Of a DNA stretch of 17,208 nucleotides, positions 1 to 7,884 are shown one piece after another. How positions within the stretch are numbered: position 1 is the stretch's first letter; each line of letters opens with the position of its first letter. The stretch is from assembly GCA_030691295.1 (NCBI GenBank), contig JAUYEQ010000163.1, positions 1 to 17,208 of the forward strand. Direction: 5' to 3'. The stretch is from Bacteroidota bacterium (GTDB taxonomy: Bacteria > Bacteroidota > Bacteroidia > Bacteroidales > Prolixibacteraceae). The notes beneath the pieces are model-generated. The model worked only from the letters and a program-made list of their open reading frames with translations, ran no database searches and was not told the DNA's origin. Position numbers and translations under genes: made by a program.

Positions 1-2
1 CT

Positions 3-416
3 CCGGATGCCATTCAGAATGTATTGTCAGGAATAACAGATATACGGTCAGGAAACGAACAGGTGATAACAGTAATTGGCGCCGGTGGCGACCGCGACAA
101 AACAAAACGACCTGAAATGGCACAGGAAGCGGTGAAGCAAAGCGACAAAGTAATTCTTACGTCCGACAATCCACGTTCAGAAGAGCCGGAACAAATTTTG
201 GCCGACATGGAAGCCGGAATTGAGGCACATCAAAAATCGAAAGTTTTGTCGATTGTGAACCGGAAAGAGGCCATCAGAACGGCTTGTATGCTGGCACGGC
301 CCGGAGATATCATTCTGGTAGCCGGAAAAGGGCACGAAGATTATCAGGAAATAAAGGGAGTCAAATATCATTTCGACGACAAGGAAGTGATCAACGAAAT
401 ATTTGGGAACAACTAA
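3..416 (+). CDS. murE: UDP-MurNAc-tripeptide synthetase MurE (C-terminal part only)
   Basis: This is the last 137 residues of MurE; the gene begins outside the window. MurE is the cytoplasmic ATP-dependent ligase that adds the third stem amino acid to UDP-MurNAc-L-Ala-D-Glu. The visible part is the C-terminal domain, opening with PDAIQNVL, then a [14 protein letters not shown] block, a SDNPRSE motif and a C-terminal KGHEDYQEI block. In this family DNPR marks enzymes that take meso-diaminopimelate rather than lysine, so DAP-type peptidoglycan is likely (inference from the motif). The reading frame is open from base 3 with no start needed. The next gene, mraY, starts 11 bp after the stop, as expected in a dcw operon. 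Identity is secure; only the N-terminal and central ATPase domains are unseen. Confidence 0.97.
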   Translation, partial: PDAIQNVLSGITDIRSGNEQVITVIGAGGDRDKTKRPEMAQEAVKQSDKVILTSDNPRSEEPEQILADMEAGIEAHQKSKVLSIVNRKEAIRTACMLARPGDIILVAGKGHEDYQEIKGVKYHFDDKEVINEIFGNN

Positions 417-427
417 AATATCAAACT

Positions 428-1678
428 ATGTTTTATCATTTGTATCAGCTTTTAAAGGATTGGGACATCCCGGGATTGGGAATGTTTCAGTACATCTCAT
501 TCCGGTCGGGTGCAGCAATTATTATTTCGCTGCTAATTACTGTCGGATTCGGAAAAAAGCTGATCAACTTTTTGCAAAAAAAACAAATTGGCGAAGAGGT
601 TCGCGATTTGGGCCTCGAAGGTCAGATGCAAAAAAAAGGAACACCAACCATGGGCGGGATCATCATCCTTGCTTCAATCGTTATTCCAACCTTACTATTT
701 GCCCGCCTCGATAATATTTATATTATTCTAATGCTCATCACCACCGTATGGCTTGGCCTGATCGGTTTTCTCGACGATTACATCAAAGTATTCCTGAAAG
801 ATAAAAAGGGATTGGCCGGCAAATTTAAAATTCTGGGTCAGGTTTCGCTGGGTTTTATTGTTGCCACAACCTTGTTCTTTTCTGATGAAGTAGTGGTTCG
901 CGAACGGGTGGTTGATGCCAACGGAATGTTTGTTAAAGAGATGGTGACCGACAGTATTACCGGAAGGGGAAGGCTGCAATATGTAACCAACGAAGTAAAA
1001 TCTACAAAAACCACCATTCCTTTTGTTAAAAATCATGAATTTGATTATGGCATTCTTGTGGCTTTTTTGGGCGACCGTACAACAATATGGAGATGGTTGA
1101 TTTACGCCCTGGCCATTATTCTGATTATCACCGCTGTTTCGAATGCTGCCAACCTTACCGATGGAATTGACGGGCTGGCGACGGGCACATCAGCCATCAG
1201 CGGCGCCACTTTCGGGATACTGGCTTATGTAAGCGGTAACGTAATTTATGCCGAATACCTGAACATCATGTACATACCAAACCTTGGAGAGCTGACCATT
1301 TTTATCGCGGCATTTATTGGCGGTACTGTCGGTTTTCTTTGGTACAATTCATATCCCGCCCAGGTATTCATGGGCGATACCGGAAGCCTTGCCCTTGGGG
1401 GTATTCTGGCTGTATTTGCGGTGATCATCCGCAAGGAATTTCTCATCCCGATTTTGTGCGGAATTTTCGTTATGGAGAACCTTTCGGTGGTAATTCAGGT
1501 GGCTTATTTCAAATATACCAGGAAAAAATACGGAGAAGGTCGCAGAATATTTCTGATGAGTCCGATCCATCATCACTTTCAGAAACAGGGAATTCCGGAA
1601 GCGAAAATTGTGACCCGTTTCTGGATTGTCGGAATTATTCTGGCAGTGTTGACCATGGTAACTTTGAAAATGAGATAA
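428..1678 (+). CDS. mraY: Phospho-N-acetylmuramoyl-pentapeptide transferase MraY
   Basis: MraY is the polytopic inner-membrane enzyme that moves phospho-MurNAc-pentapeptide from UDP to undecaprenyl phosphate, making lipid I. The product is 416 residues. Visible family motifs are the Asp pair in GFLDDYIK (116-117), NLTDGIDGL (242-250), FMGDTGS (314-320) and the histidine motif MSPIHHHFQ (377-385), among several hydrophobic segments. It is longer than the roughly 360 residues of the E. coli enzyme because of a hydrophilic insertion at about 152-200. From memory, such an insert is normal in Bacteroidota MraY. The ATG at 428 is chosen because translation from it gives a normal N-terminus (MFYHLYQLL). 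The frame is open further upstream to 284, but that stretch overlaps murE and has no MraY character. It is followed by a repeat-rich gap before murD. Confidence 0.97.
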   Translation: MFYHLYQLLKDWDIPGLGMFQYISFRSGAAIIISLLITVGFGKKLINFLQKKQIGEEVRDLGLEGQMQKKGTPTMGGIIILASIVIPTLLFARLDNIYIILMLITTVWLGLIGFLDDYIKVFLKDKKGLAGKFKILGQVSLGFIVATTLFFSDEVVVRERVVDANGMFVKEMVTDSITGRGRLQYVTNEVKSTKTTIPFVKNHEFDYGILVAFLGDRTTIWRWLIYALAIILIITAVSNAANLTDGIDGLATGTSAISGATFGILAYVSGNVIYAEYLNIMYIPNLGELTIFIAAFIGGTVGFLWYNSYPAQVFMGDTGSLALGGILAVFAVIIRKEFLIPILCGIFVMENLSVVIQVAYFKYTRKKYGEGRRIFLMSPIHHHFQKQGIPEAKIVTRFWIVGIILAVLTMVTLKMR

Positions 1679-1691
1679 GGCCCCCTTCCCG

Positions 1692-1707
1692 TTCCCCCAA
1701 GGGGGAA
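1692..1707. repeat. GC-rich inverted repeat after mraY
   Basis: A perfect inverted repeat with 7-bp arms (TTCCCCC / GGGGGAA) and a 2-base centre lies 13 bases after the mraY stop, inside a C-run/G-run tract. It resembles short intergenic palindromes I remember as scattered in Bacteroidota genomes. It lacks a T-tract, so it is not an obvious intrinsic terminator. Its function is unknown; it could stabilise the 3' end of the upstream mRNA. Confidence 0.55.
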
Positions 1708-1738
1708 AGCTTAGGGTGTCGGGTTAATGTTGTTTGCA

Positions 1739-1785
1739 GCTCCGTAGGAGCGAAATATTCGTAGCCCCCGGTTTTAACCCGGGGG
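1739..1785. repeat. REP-like element with two hairpins in the mraY-murD gap
   Basis: Two hairpins sit close together. GCTCC-GTA-GGAGC spans 1739-1751. At 1765-1785 a 7-bp stem CCCCCGG/CCGGGGG has a TTTTAAC loop. They are joined by an AT-rich spacer, GAAATATTCGTAG. The layout resembles repetitive extragenic palindromes of the kind associated with RAYT (IS200-like) transposases. I recall very similar GCTCCGTAGGAGC strings in Bacteroidota intergenic regions, but a genome-wide copy count is needed to prove it is a repeat. With the 1692-1707 palindrome it fills much of a 230-bp gap that most dcw clusters lack. Confidence 0.6.
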
Positions 1786-1908
1786 AAAAGAGTGGAAACG
1801 AAAATCGTCCGCGAGATGAGACTGAAAAAAGCACAAATCTCTGTTCTGACGAAATTGAGTAAAGATTATCAGGTGATTATAAATAGTTTATGAAGTGAAA
1901 TTTATAGA

Positions 1909-3246
1909 ATGAAGAAATTGGCCGTCATATTGGGAGCCGCGGAAAGCGGAGTTGGTGCAGCCATTCTGGCTCGCAAACAAGGCTTTGATGTGTTTATTTC
2001 TGACTTCGGAATAATAAAGGAAAAATACAGGAAAGAGTTGACTGACCGTCAGTTCAACTTTGAAGAAGGCCATCATTCCGAAGAAAAAATATTGAATGCT
2101 GACTTGGTGATCAAAAGTCCGGGAATTCCGGATAAAGCGCCTCTGATTGTAAAGTTGAAGGAAAAAGGAGTGCCGGTTGTTTCTGAAATTGAATTTGGCG
2201 GAAGATATACTTCAGCAAAAAAAATATGTATTACCGGAAGCAACGGAAAAACGACCACCACTTTGCTGACCTACCACATGCTGGAGAAAGCCGGGTACAA
2301 TGTTGGACTTGCCGGAAATGTCGGGCAGAGTTTCGCCTGGCAGGTGGCCGAAAAGGAATTTGATTACTACGTGATCGAACTCAGCAGTTTTCAGCTCGAC
2401 GGAATGGTTGATTTTAAGGCCGACATCGCCGTTTTACTGAATATTACCCCTGATCATCTGGATCGGTACAATTATAACATGCAAAACTATGTCGATTCGA
2501 AGTTTCGAATTACACAGAACCAAACTGCCGATGATGTTTTCATCTGGTGCAGCGACGATCCGGTACTGAGACTTGAAATGGAGAAACGAAAGATTGCCGC
2601 CCATTGTGTGCCTTTTGGCTTGGGAGTGCCTCCCGCCGAAGGTGCCGGAGTGATTGACAACAACATGATTATTAACTGGAAACAAAATATTTTTACTATG
2701 TCGATTTTAGATATTGCATTACAGGGAAATCACAATACCTACAACTCAATGGCTGCGGGTATTTCAGGAATGGCTGTTAATATCAGGAATGAAATGGTTC
2801 GCGAGAGCATGGCTGATTTTAAAGGCGTTGAACACCGGCTCGAACGGTTCCTGAAAGTTCATGGTATTGAATTTATTAACGATTCGAAAGCAACCAACAT
2901 TAACTCGACCTGGTATGCACTCGAAAGTATGAGCCAGCCAACAGTTTGGATCGTCGGCGGTATTGATAAAGGAAATGACTATACCCAACTGACAGAATTG
3001 GTAAAGAAAAAAGTGAAAGCCATCGTTTGCCTTGGGAAAGACAATTCAAAAATCATGGAGGCTTTCAAACACATTGGAATCGACATGGTTGAAACACAAT
3101 CGATGGCTGATGCCGTTCGTTCTGCTTATTATCTGGCCAGAAATGGCGATACAGTTTTATTGTCGCCGGCCTGTGCAAGTTTTGATTTGTTCGAGAATTA
3201 CGAAGATCGCGGATATCAGTTTAAAAATGCAGTAAAAGAATTGTAA
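1909..3246 (+). CDS. murD: UDP-N-acetylmuramoyl-L-alanine:D-glutamate ligase MurD
   Basis: MurD is the cytoplasmic Mur ligase that adds D-glutamate to UDP-MurNAc-L-Ala using ATP. The protein has 445 residues, normal for the family. In order it shows an N-terminal Rossmann-like nucleotide-sugar domain (VILGAAESGVGAA), the ATP P-loop TGSNGKTTT (109-117), a SKFR segment with Lys198 at the position of the carbamylated lysine of the family, GNHNTYN (273-279), GVEHRLE (306-312), NDSKATN (324-330), and a C-terminal domain with LSPACASFD near the end. The ATG at 1909 opens a standard N-terminus (MKKLAVILG). It follows the repeat-bearing gap after mraY, so it may have a promoter of its own, though none was convincingly found. 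Its stop is 1 bp from the ftsW ATG, implying coupled translation. Confidence 0.97.
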   Translation: MKKLAVILGAAESGVGAAILARKQGFDVFISDFGIIKEKYRKELTDRQFNFEEGHHSEEKILNADLVIKSPGIPDKAPLIVKLKEKGVPVVSEIEFGGRYTSAKKICITGSNGKTTTTLLTYHMLEKAGYNVGLAGNVGQSFAWQVAEKEFDYYVIELSSFQLDGMVDFKADIAVLLNITPDHLDRYNYNMQNYVDSKFRITQNQTADDVFIWCSDDPVLRLEMEKRKIAAHCVPFGLGVPPAEGAGVIDNNMIINWKQNIFTMSILDIALQGNHNTYNSMAAGISGMAVNIRNEMVRESMADFKGVEHRLERFLKVHGIEFINDSKATNINSTWYALESMSQPTVWIVGGIDKGNDYTQLTELVKKKVKAIVCLGKDNSKIMEAFKHIGIDMVETQSMADAVRSAYYLARNGDTVLLSPACASFDLFENYEDRGYQFKNAVKEL

Positions 3247-3247
3247 A

Positions 3248-4453
3248 ATGGCAGGCGTACTGGGTAAAATATTCAAGGGCGACCGGACACTATGGGTAGT
3301 GTTGATTTTCTTATCGCTTGTTTCACTGGTAATTGTGTACAGTGCCACTGGAAAACTGGCCTACCGTGAAGCCGATGGAAATACAGTTTATTATCTCGTC
3401 CGGCAAATCGCATTTATCCTGACGGGTTTTGGGATAATGCTATTCCTTGTGAATATTGTTCCGGTGGTCGTTTATTTTAAGATATCGCCCGTACTGATTG
3501 GAATTACCATTTTTGCACTGATTCTGGCCTTTGTTCAGTATAAAATGACCGGTAATCTCAGCAAGGAAACTTCCCGTTCGCTCGATTTGGGAATACTAAG
3601 TTTTCAACCTTCAGAACTGGCAAAAATATCGCTGATCATGTTTGCCTCACGCATGTTGTCGAAATCGCAAAAATCAGAAGAAGAACTTACAAAAGCTTTC
3701 TGGTGGGTAATCGGTGTTTCCGGAACAGTGTGCTTTTTAATTTTCCTGAGCAATATTTCAACGGCAGCAATCATCTTTTTAAGCATCATGGTTCTGATGC
3801 TGATAGCACGTGTTCAAATTAAATTAATTTCAATGGTCGCCGGTGCCGGTGTTTTAATGGCGGTATTGCTGTTTTTTACTGCTGATTTTATGCCAGCCAG
3901 CTTTGGCCGTGTACACACTTTTAAAGAACGTATTGTTGATTTCACCAAAGGCGATGCAAGCGAGGCCGTTGGCACGACACAGGCAGACTATGCAAAACTT
4001 GCAGTTTTCGAAGGTGGCATGTTTGGGAAAGGACCAGGGAACAGCGAAGTAAGTAATTACATGGAGGCGGGTTACAACGATTTTATATATGCCATTTTTA
4101 TCGAGGAATACGGTTTGGTTGGAGGTGTATTTCTTGCAATGTTATACCTGATTTTATTGTTCCGGGGGGTCAGTATCGTCCGGCGGTGCGATCGTACCTT
4201 TCCTGCTTTTATGGTAGCCGGCTTGATCGTTCTGATGGTATTTCAGGCTTTTATAAATATGGCTGTTTCGGTCGGGGCTGCTCCTGTAACCGGACAACCA
4301 TTGCCATGGGTCAGTATGGGCGGATCGTCGATGTTGTTTACGGCGGCATCATTCGGGATCATACTGGCGGTCAGTTCGCAAAATCAGAAAAATAAAGCGC
4401 CAACCGAACAGTTGGTGGTTGTTGATGTACCAAACGAAGACCAGGCTTTGTGA
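3248..4453 (+). CDS. ftsW: Septal peptidoglycan glycosyltransferase FtsW (SEDS family)
   Basis: FtsW is a polytopic SEDS-family membrane protein that polymerises lipid II into glycan at the septum together with a class B PBP (FtsI, normally encoded upstream of this window). The 401-residue product has many hydrophobic helices. Conserved SEDS blocks are QPSELAKI (120-127), LSNISTAAI (168-175), the extracellular segment YNDFIYAIFIEEYG with Asp278 at the expected catalytic position, and VTGQPLPWVSMGGSS (347-361). The location between murD and murG supports FtsW rather than RodA. A short charged tail (about 380-401) is predicted to be cytoplasmic. The ATG at 3248 lies 1 bp after the murD stop, and only 1 bp separates its own stop from murG. 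Confidence 0.96.
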   Translation: MAGVLGKIFKGDRTLWVVLIFLSLVSLVIVYSATGKLAYREADGNTVYYLVRQIAFILTGFGIMLFLVNIVPVVVYFKISPVLIGITIFALILAFVQYKMTGNLSKETSRSLDLGILSFQPSELAKISLIMFASRMLSKSQKSEEELTKAFWWVIGVSGTVCFLIFLSNISTAAIIFLSIMVLMLIARVQIKLISMVAGAGVLMAVLLFFTADFMPASFGRVHTFKERIVDFTKGDASEAVGTTQADYAKLAVFEGGMFGKGPGNSEVSNYMEAGYNDFIYAIFIEEYGLVGGVFLAMLYLILLFRGVSIVRRCDRTFPAFMVAGLIVLMVFQAFINMAVSVGAAPVTGQPLPWVSMGGSSMLFTAASFGIILAVSSQNQKNKAPTEQLVVVDVPNEDQAL

Positions 4454-4454
4454 T

Positions 4455-5585
4455 ATGAAAAATTTAAAAGTAATTGTAAGCGGAGGAGGAACCGGAGGAC
4501 ATATTTTCCCGGCCATTTCGATTGCCAACGAGCTAAAAGAACGTTATCCCGAAACGGAAATTCTTTTTGTGGGCGCTCTGGGAAAAATGGAAATGGAACG
4601 TGTTCCTGCTGCGGGCTACCGAATTATCGGTTTACCTGTAGTGGGCTTTCCGCGTAAGCCTTCGCTTAAAATGTTCGATTTTTTCCTGAAATTATATAAA
4701 AGCATGCGCATTGCCCGAAAAGTAATTGCCGGGTTTAAACCTGATGTCGTTATTGGAGTGGGCGGGTTTGCAAGTGGACCACTATTGAAGGCTGCTGTAA
4801 GAATCGGAGTACCGGCTGTACTTCAGGAACAGAATTCGTATGCGGGCATGACCAACAAATTGTTGTCGTCGAAAGTGAATAAAATATGCGTGGCCTATCC
4901 AAATATGGAAAGGTATTTTCCAAAGAATAAAATTGTATTGACCGGAAATCCAATCCGAAAAAACCTGCTTGAAACCATTGTCAACAAAAGCGAAGCATTT
5001 GAATTTTTTAAGCTGTACGATGGAGAACCCGTGATTCTGATTATTGGCGGAAGCCTTGGTGCACGCACCATCAACGAAAGTGTAATGGAGAATCTTCAGC
5101 TGATTCGTCAAACGGAGGTGCAGATAATCTGGCAAACCGGGAGTTTTTATTACAAGGAAATGCTTGAACGTTTGGGCGGCAATTGTCCTGACAATCTGTT
5201 TCCTATGGAATTTGTATCGCGTATGGATTTGGCTTATGCTGTCGCCGATGTGGTTATTTCACGAGCCGGCGCCGGAACCATTTCAGAACTATGTTTATTG
5301 GCAAAACCCTGCATTCTGGTTCCTTCGCCCAATGTGGCCGAAGACCATCAAACAAAAAATGCGATGGCACTTGTTGAAAATCAGGCTGCTTTGTTAATAA
5401 AAGATGCCGATTCGAAGGATCAGTTGTTGAAAGAAACGTTTAGCTTGCTGAACGATAAAGAGAGGTTAAAAACCCTCTCTGAAAATATACAAAAACTGGG
5501 AAGACCCAATGCTGCAAAAGATATTGTCGATGTAATACTGGAGGTGGTTGGAAGTCAGAAGTCGGAAGTCAGAAGTCGGAAGTAA
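4455..5585 (+). CDS. murG: UDP-GlcNAc:lipid I N-acetylglucosaminyltransferase MurG
   Basis: MurG is a peripheral inner-membrane GT-B glycosyltransferase that adds GlcNAc to lipid I to form lipid II. The product has 376 residues. Motifs seen are the glycine-rich loop GGTGGH (11-16), GVGGFASGP (101-109), EQN (125-127), the second glycine loop GGSLGA (198-203), the donor-binding SRAGAGTISEL (269-279) and EDHQTKNA (296-303). The start at 4455 gives MKNLKVIVSGGG; in-frame starts at 4419 and 4425 lie inside ftsW and would add an unrelated N-terminus. The last 11 residues (GSQKSEVRSRK, from 366) are encoded almost entirely by a tandem heptamer repeat that runs through the stop codon. They are therefore a non-homologous tail added to a normal MurG ending near ILEVV. 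Otherwise a standard family member. Confidence 0.97.
   Translation: MKNLKVIVSGGGTGGHIFPAISIANELKERYPETEILFVGALGKMEMERVPAAGYRIIGLPVVGFPRKPSLKMFDFFLKLYKSMRIARKVIAGFKPDVVIGVGGFASGPLLKAAVRIGVPAVLQEQNSYAGMTNKLLSSKVNKICVAYPNMERYFPKNKIVLTGNPIRKNLLETIVNKSEAFEFFKLYDGEPVILIIGGSLGARTINESVMENLQLIRQTEVQIIWQTGSFYYKEMLERLGGNCPDNLFPMEFVSRMDLAYAVADVVISRAGAGTISELCLLAKPCILVPSPNVAEDHQTKNAMALVENQAALLIKDADSKDQLLKETFSLLNDKERLKTLSENIQKLGRPNAAKDIVDVILEVVGSQKSEVRSRK
5551..5585 (+). repeat. Tandem heptamer repeat (GAAGTCR x5) overlapping the murG 3' end
   Basis: Five consecutive 7-bp units are read directly: GAAGTCA, GAAGTCG, GAAGTCA, GAAGTCG and a last degenerate GAAGTAA. The A/G alternation makes an underlying 14-bp period. 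The degenerate last unit supplies the TAA stop of murG. Seven is not a multiple of three, so gain or loss of a unit would shift the frame and change the tail and stop. I recall runs of this heptamer family between genes in Bacteroidota, but that needs checking. Confidence 0.9.
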
Positions 5586-5614
5586 AACGGTCATTGCTGT
5601 GGGAATATACTTTG

Positions 5615-5634
5615 CCGTTGGCTTTAGCCAACGG
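5615..5634. repeat. REP-like palindrome in the murG-murC gap
   Basis: CCGTTGGC and GCCAACGG form a perfect 8-bp inverted repeat around TTTA; with the T/A pair the stem is 9 bp with a 2-base centre. It lies 29 bases past the murG stop and has no T-tract. The remainder of this 168-bp gap (5586-5753) shows no gene. It contains a GTCCGCG string also present in the mraY-murD gap (1807-1813), which suggests both gaps carry related repeat material. Confidence 0.6.
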
Positions 5635-5753
5635 ATCAAATGAGAAAACGAAGGTACCCGTCCGCGGGATAAAGATGAAAAGAGTGAAAATATTTTTTCG
5701 GATGGAATAGTGATAGCGATCAAAAATGAGTTTTTAAGACATTATAACATAAA

Positions 5754-7139
5754 GTGATTGAATTAACCGACATAAAACAAGTATATTTCCTGGGAATCGG
5801 GGGAATCGGGATGAGCGCTCTGGCACGTTATTTTGCGAGTCAGAGCATTGCTGTTTCCGGGTACGACCGTACTTCCACCGAACTGACACTTCAACTTGAA
5901 AGCGAAGGTATTGCTGTGCATTATCACGACGATCCGGATCAATTGCCTTCTAATCTGAATGTTGACGACTCATTAATCGTTTACACTCCGGCTGTTCCGG
6001 CCAGCCATCAGGAATTAAATGTATTGATTGATCGTGGCTTTCCAATTCACAAACGTTCGGAAGTGCTGGGAATCATTTGCAATAGTCAGCGAACCATAGC
6101 AGTTGCCGGAACTCACGGAAAAACTTCAGTTTCAACCATGACAGCCCATATTTTGAAATCATCGGCCGTTGGCTGCGCAGCATTTATGGGCGGAATTTCA
6201 AAAAATTACAAGAGCAATTTATTGCTCGACAACACTGGCAGTCCATGGATTGTGGCCGAAGCCGATGAATTCGACCGATCATTTTTGCAACTCAAACCCG
6301 AACTGGCAGTTATTACTTCAATGGATGCGGACCACCTCGATATTTACGGTTCGCACGAAAATGTCATCGAAAGTTTCCAATTGTTTGCAGCCCAGATCAA
6401 AAAAGGCGGGGCGCTCGTCCTGAAAAAAGGGCTTTCGGTTGGTGCAGATCTTCCGGACATTAGGATATTCACCTATTCGATTACCGAAGATGCCGATTTT
6501 TGTGTCGAAAATGTAATGTTAAAATCGGGTTTTTACCAGTTCGATCTGAAAACTCCTGATTTCAGGATTAAAAAACTGGTATTGAATTACCCTGGTTTGC
6601 TGAATGTTGAAAATGCGGTGGCAGCTTCAGCCCTCGCAATTCTCGCAGGTGTTTCTCCGGAAGAAATACGTAAAGCGCTTGCAACCTATTCAGGAGTGAA
6701 AAGGCGGTTTGACGTACAGCTGAACAACGGAATTTTTGTGCTGATCGATGATTATGCGCATCATCCGGCAGAATTGAGGGCAACTATTCAATCGGTAAGG
6801 GACATTTACAAGGGTAAAAAATTAACAGGTGTATTTCAACCACACCTTTTCAGCCGCACAAAAGATTTTGCAACCGAATTCGCGAAAAGTCTGGATTTGC
6901 TCGATGAAATTGTGCTACTTGATATTTATCCTGCCCGCGAGTTACCAATAGAAGGAGTAAGTTCTGAATTGATTTTCAAACAGATAAAGAATCGTAAAAA
7001 AATAATTTGCACCAAAGAAGAGTTGCCCGTGATTTCCGGATTGTTTAAACCTGGAATTATTTTGATGATGGGCGCCGGGGATATTGACACACTGGTTGAA
7101 CCGGTTAAAAAACAATTGCTGAAGTATGGAGATAGTTAA
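5754..7139 (+). CDS. murC: UDP-N-acetylmuramate:L-alanine ligase MurC
   Basis: MurC is the cytoplasmic ligase that adds L-alanine to UDP-MurNAc, the first stem amino acid. The product has 461 residues, normal for the family. Seen are the N-terminal GIGGIGMSA (14-22), the ATP P-loop GTHGKTS (119-125), EADEFDRSF (169-177), DADHLD (191-196), GVKRRFD (314-320) and DDYAHHPAE (332-340). The start is GTG at 5754: the in-frame codon at 5745 is a stop, so no upstream start exists, and the product begins properly with MIELTDIKQVYFLGIGG. The usual HN pair of Mur ligases reads LLNVENAVA at about 282-290, with Leu in place of His. This may be a lineage variant and I do not take it as loss of function. The 3' end overlaps ftsQ by 14 bp, implying translational coupling. 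Confidence 0.97.
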   Translation: MIELTDIKQVYFLGIGGIGMSALARYFASQSIAVSGYDRTSTELTLQLESEGIAVHYHDDPDQLPSNLNVDDSLIVYTPAVPASHQELNVLIDRGFPIHKRSEVLGIICNSQRTIAVAGTHGKTSVSTMTAHILKSSAVGCAAFMGGISKNYKSNLLLDNTGSPWIVAEADEFDRSFLQLKPELAVITSMDADHLDIYGSHENVIESFQLFAAQIKKGGALVLKKGLSVGADLPDIRIFTYSITEDADFCVENVMLKSGFYQFDLKTPDFRIKKLVLNYPGLLNVENAVAASALAILAGVSPEEIRKALATYSGVKRRFDVQLNNGIFVLIDDYAHHPAELRATIQSVRDIYKGKKLTGVFQPHLFSRTKDFATEFAKSLDLLDEIVLLDIYPARELPIEGVSSELIFKQIKNRKKIICTKEELPVISGLFKPGIILMMGAGDIDTLVEPVKKQLLKYGDS

Positions 7140-7881
7140 AAAGATATTGGTCCTATTAGGTTGGTTTTGTCTGGCAGGGTTTGTCGGATTCACAATTTAT
7201 TTCACCTACACCCAAATGGAAGCGGTGAGGTGCCAGTCAATTGTGGTCTTTATCAATCCCAATTCTCCACGATTTCTGGATGAAGCAGAGATCACCGAAA
7301 TGATCGAAAAATCGGGTGAGCCAATTATCGGGCACCGGCTTTCGGCCATTGACATTGAGATGCTCGAAACAAAACTGACCACATTTGCAACCCTGACCAA
7401 TGTGGAAATTTACCGGAAAGTTGAAGCAAAAGGATGGTCGTTCAGCGGAAAACTTGTCATCCATGTTGATGAACGTACACCAATTCTCAGGATAAAAAAT
7501 GCCAGTGAAGATTATTATCTCGATCGTGAGGGAGTAAAGATTCCGGTTTCATCGAAATACATTGAACGAATCATGATTGCAAGCGGAACATTTCCTGATG
7601 AAACGATAAAAAGCAATTTGCTGAAAATGACCGACTTTGTGAACAAGGATGATTTCTGGAAAGCACAGATTGAGCAGGTATTAATTCAGCCGAACGGAGA
7701 ATTGTTGCTCCTGCCACAGGTTGGCGATTATCTCATCGAATTTGGCAGTCCAGATGATTATGAGTTGAAATTCAGGAATTTAAAAGCAGTTTACCAGCAA
7801 GGGTTTAAAAATTTTGGTTGGAACAAGTATAAAGCCATCAGTGTGAAATATCAGAACCAGGTTGTTTGCACAAAAAAATAG
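7126..7881 (+). CDS. ftsQ: Cell division protein FtsQ
   Basis: FtsQ is a bitopic inner-membrane divisome protein that links cytoplasmic FtsA/FtsZ to the periplasmic septal synthases. The 251-residue product has a short cytoplasmic N-terminus, one hydrophobic segment at about residues 5-28, and a periplasmic domain. Residues about 36-115 fit a weak POTRA domain, running from QSIVVFINPNSPRF to VIHVDERTPILRI. The region after it contains YYLDREGVKIPVS, the block typical of FtsQ beta domains. Sequence conservation in this family is low, so the call rests on topology, this block and the position between murC and ftsA. The ATG at 7126 lies inside the end of murC (14-bp overlap), and its stop is 3 bp from ftsA. 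Confidence 0.92.
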   Translation: MEIVKKILVLLGWFCLAGFVGFTIYFTYTQMEAVRCQSIVVFINPNSPRFLDEAEITEMIEKSGEPIIGHRLSAIDIEMLETKLTTFATLTNVEIYRKVEAKGWSFSGKLVIHVDERTPILRIKNASEDYYLDREGVKIPVSSKYIERIMIASGTFPDETIKSNLLKMTDFVNKDDFWKAQIEQVLIQPNGELLLLPQVGDYLIEFGSPDDYELKFRNLKAVYQQGFKNFGWNKYKAISVKYQNQVVCTKK

Positions 7882-7884
7882 ATT

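Noticed and set aside
284..427. N-terminal extension of MraY to an upstream start at 284.
   Set aside because: The extra residues overlap murE and have no MraY or membrane character; the ATG at 428 gives the normal N-terminus.
1339..1764. 141-codon + strand frame overlapping the mraY end and gap.
   Set aside because: It is out of frame with the conserved mraY motifs and runs into the palindromic repeats; no family resemblance.
4419..4454. Earlier in-frame MurG starts at 4419 and 4425.
   Set aside because: They lie within ftsW and add residues not found before the family's VIVSGGGTGGH block; the ATG at 4455 is the right distance from it.
5551..5585. Heptamer array as a mini CRISPR.
   Set aside because: Units are 7 bp, directly adjacent and without spacers.
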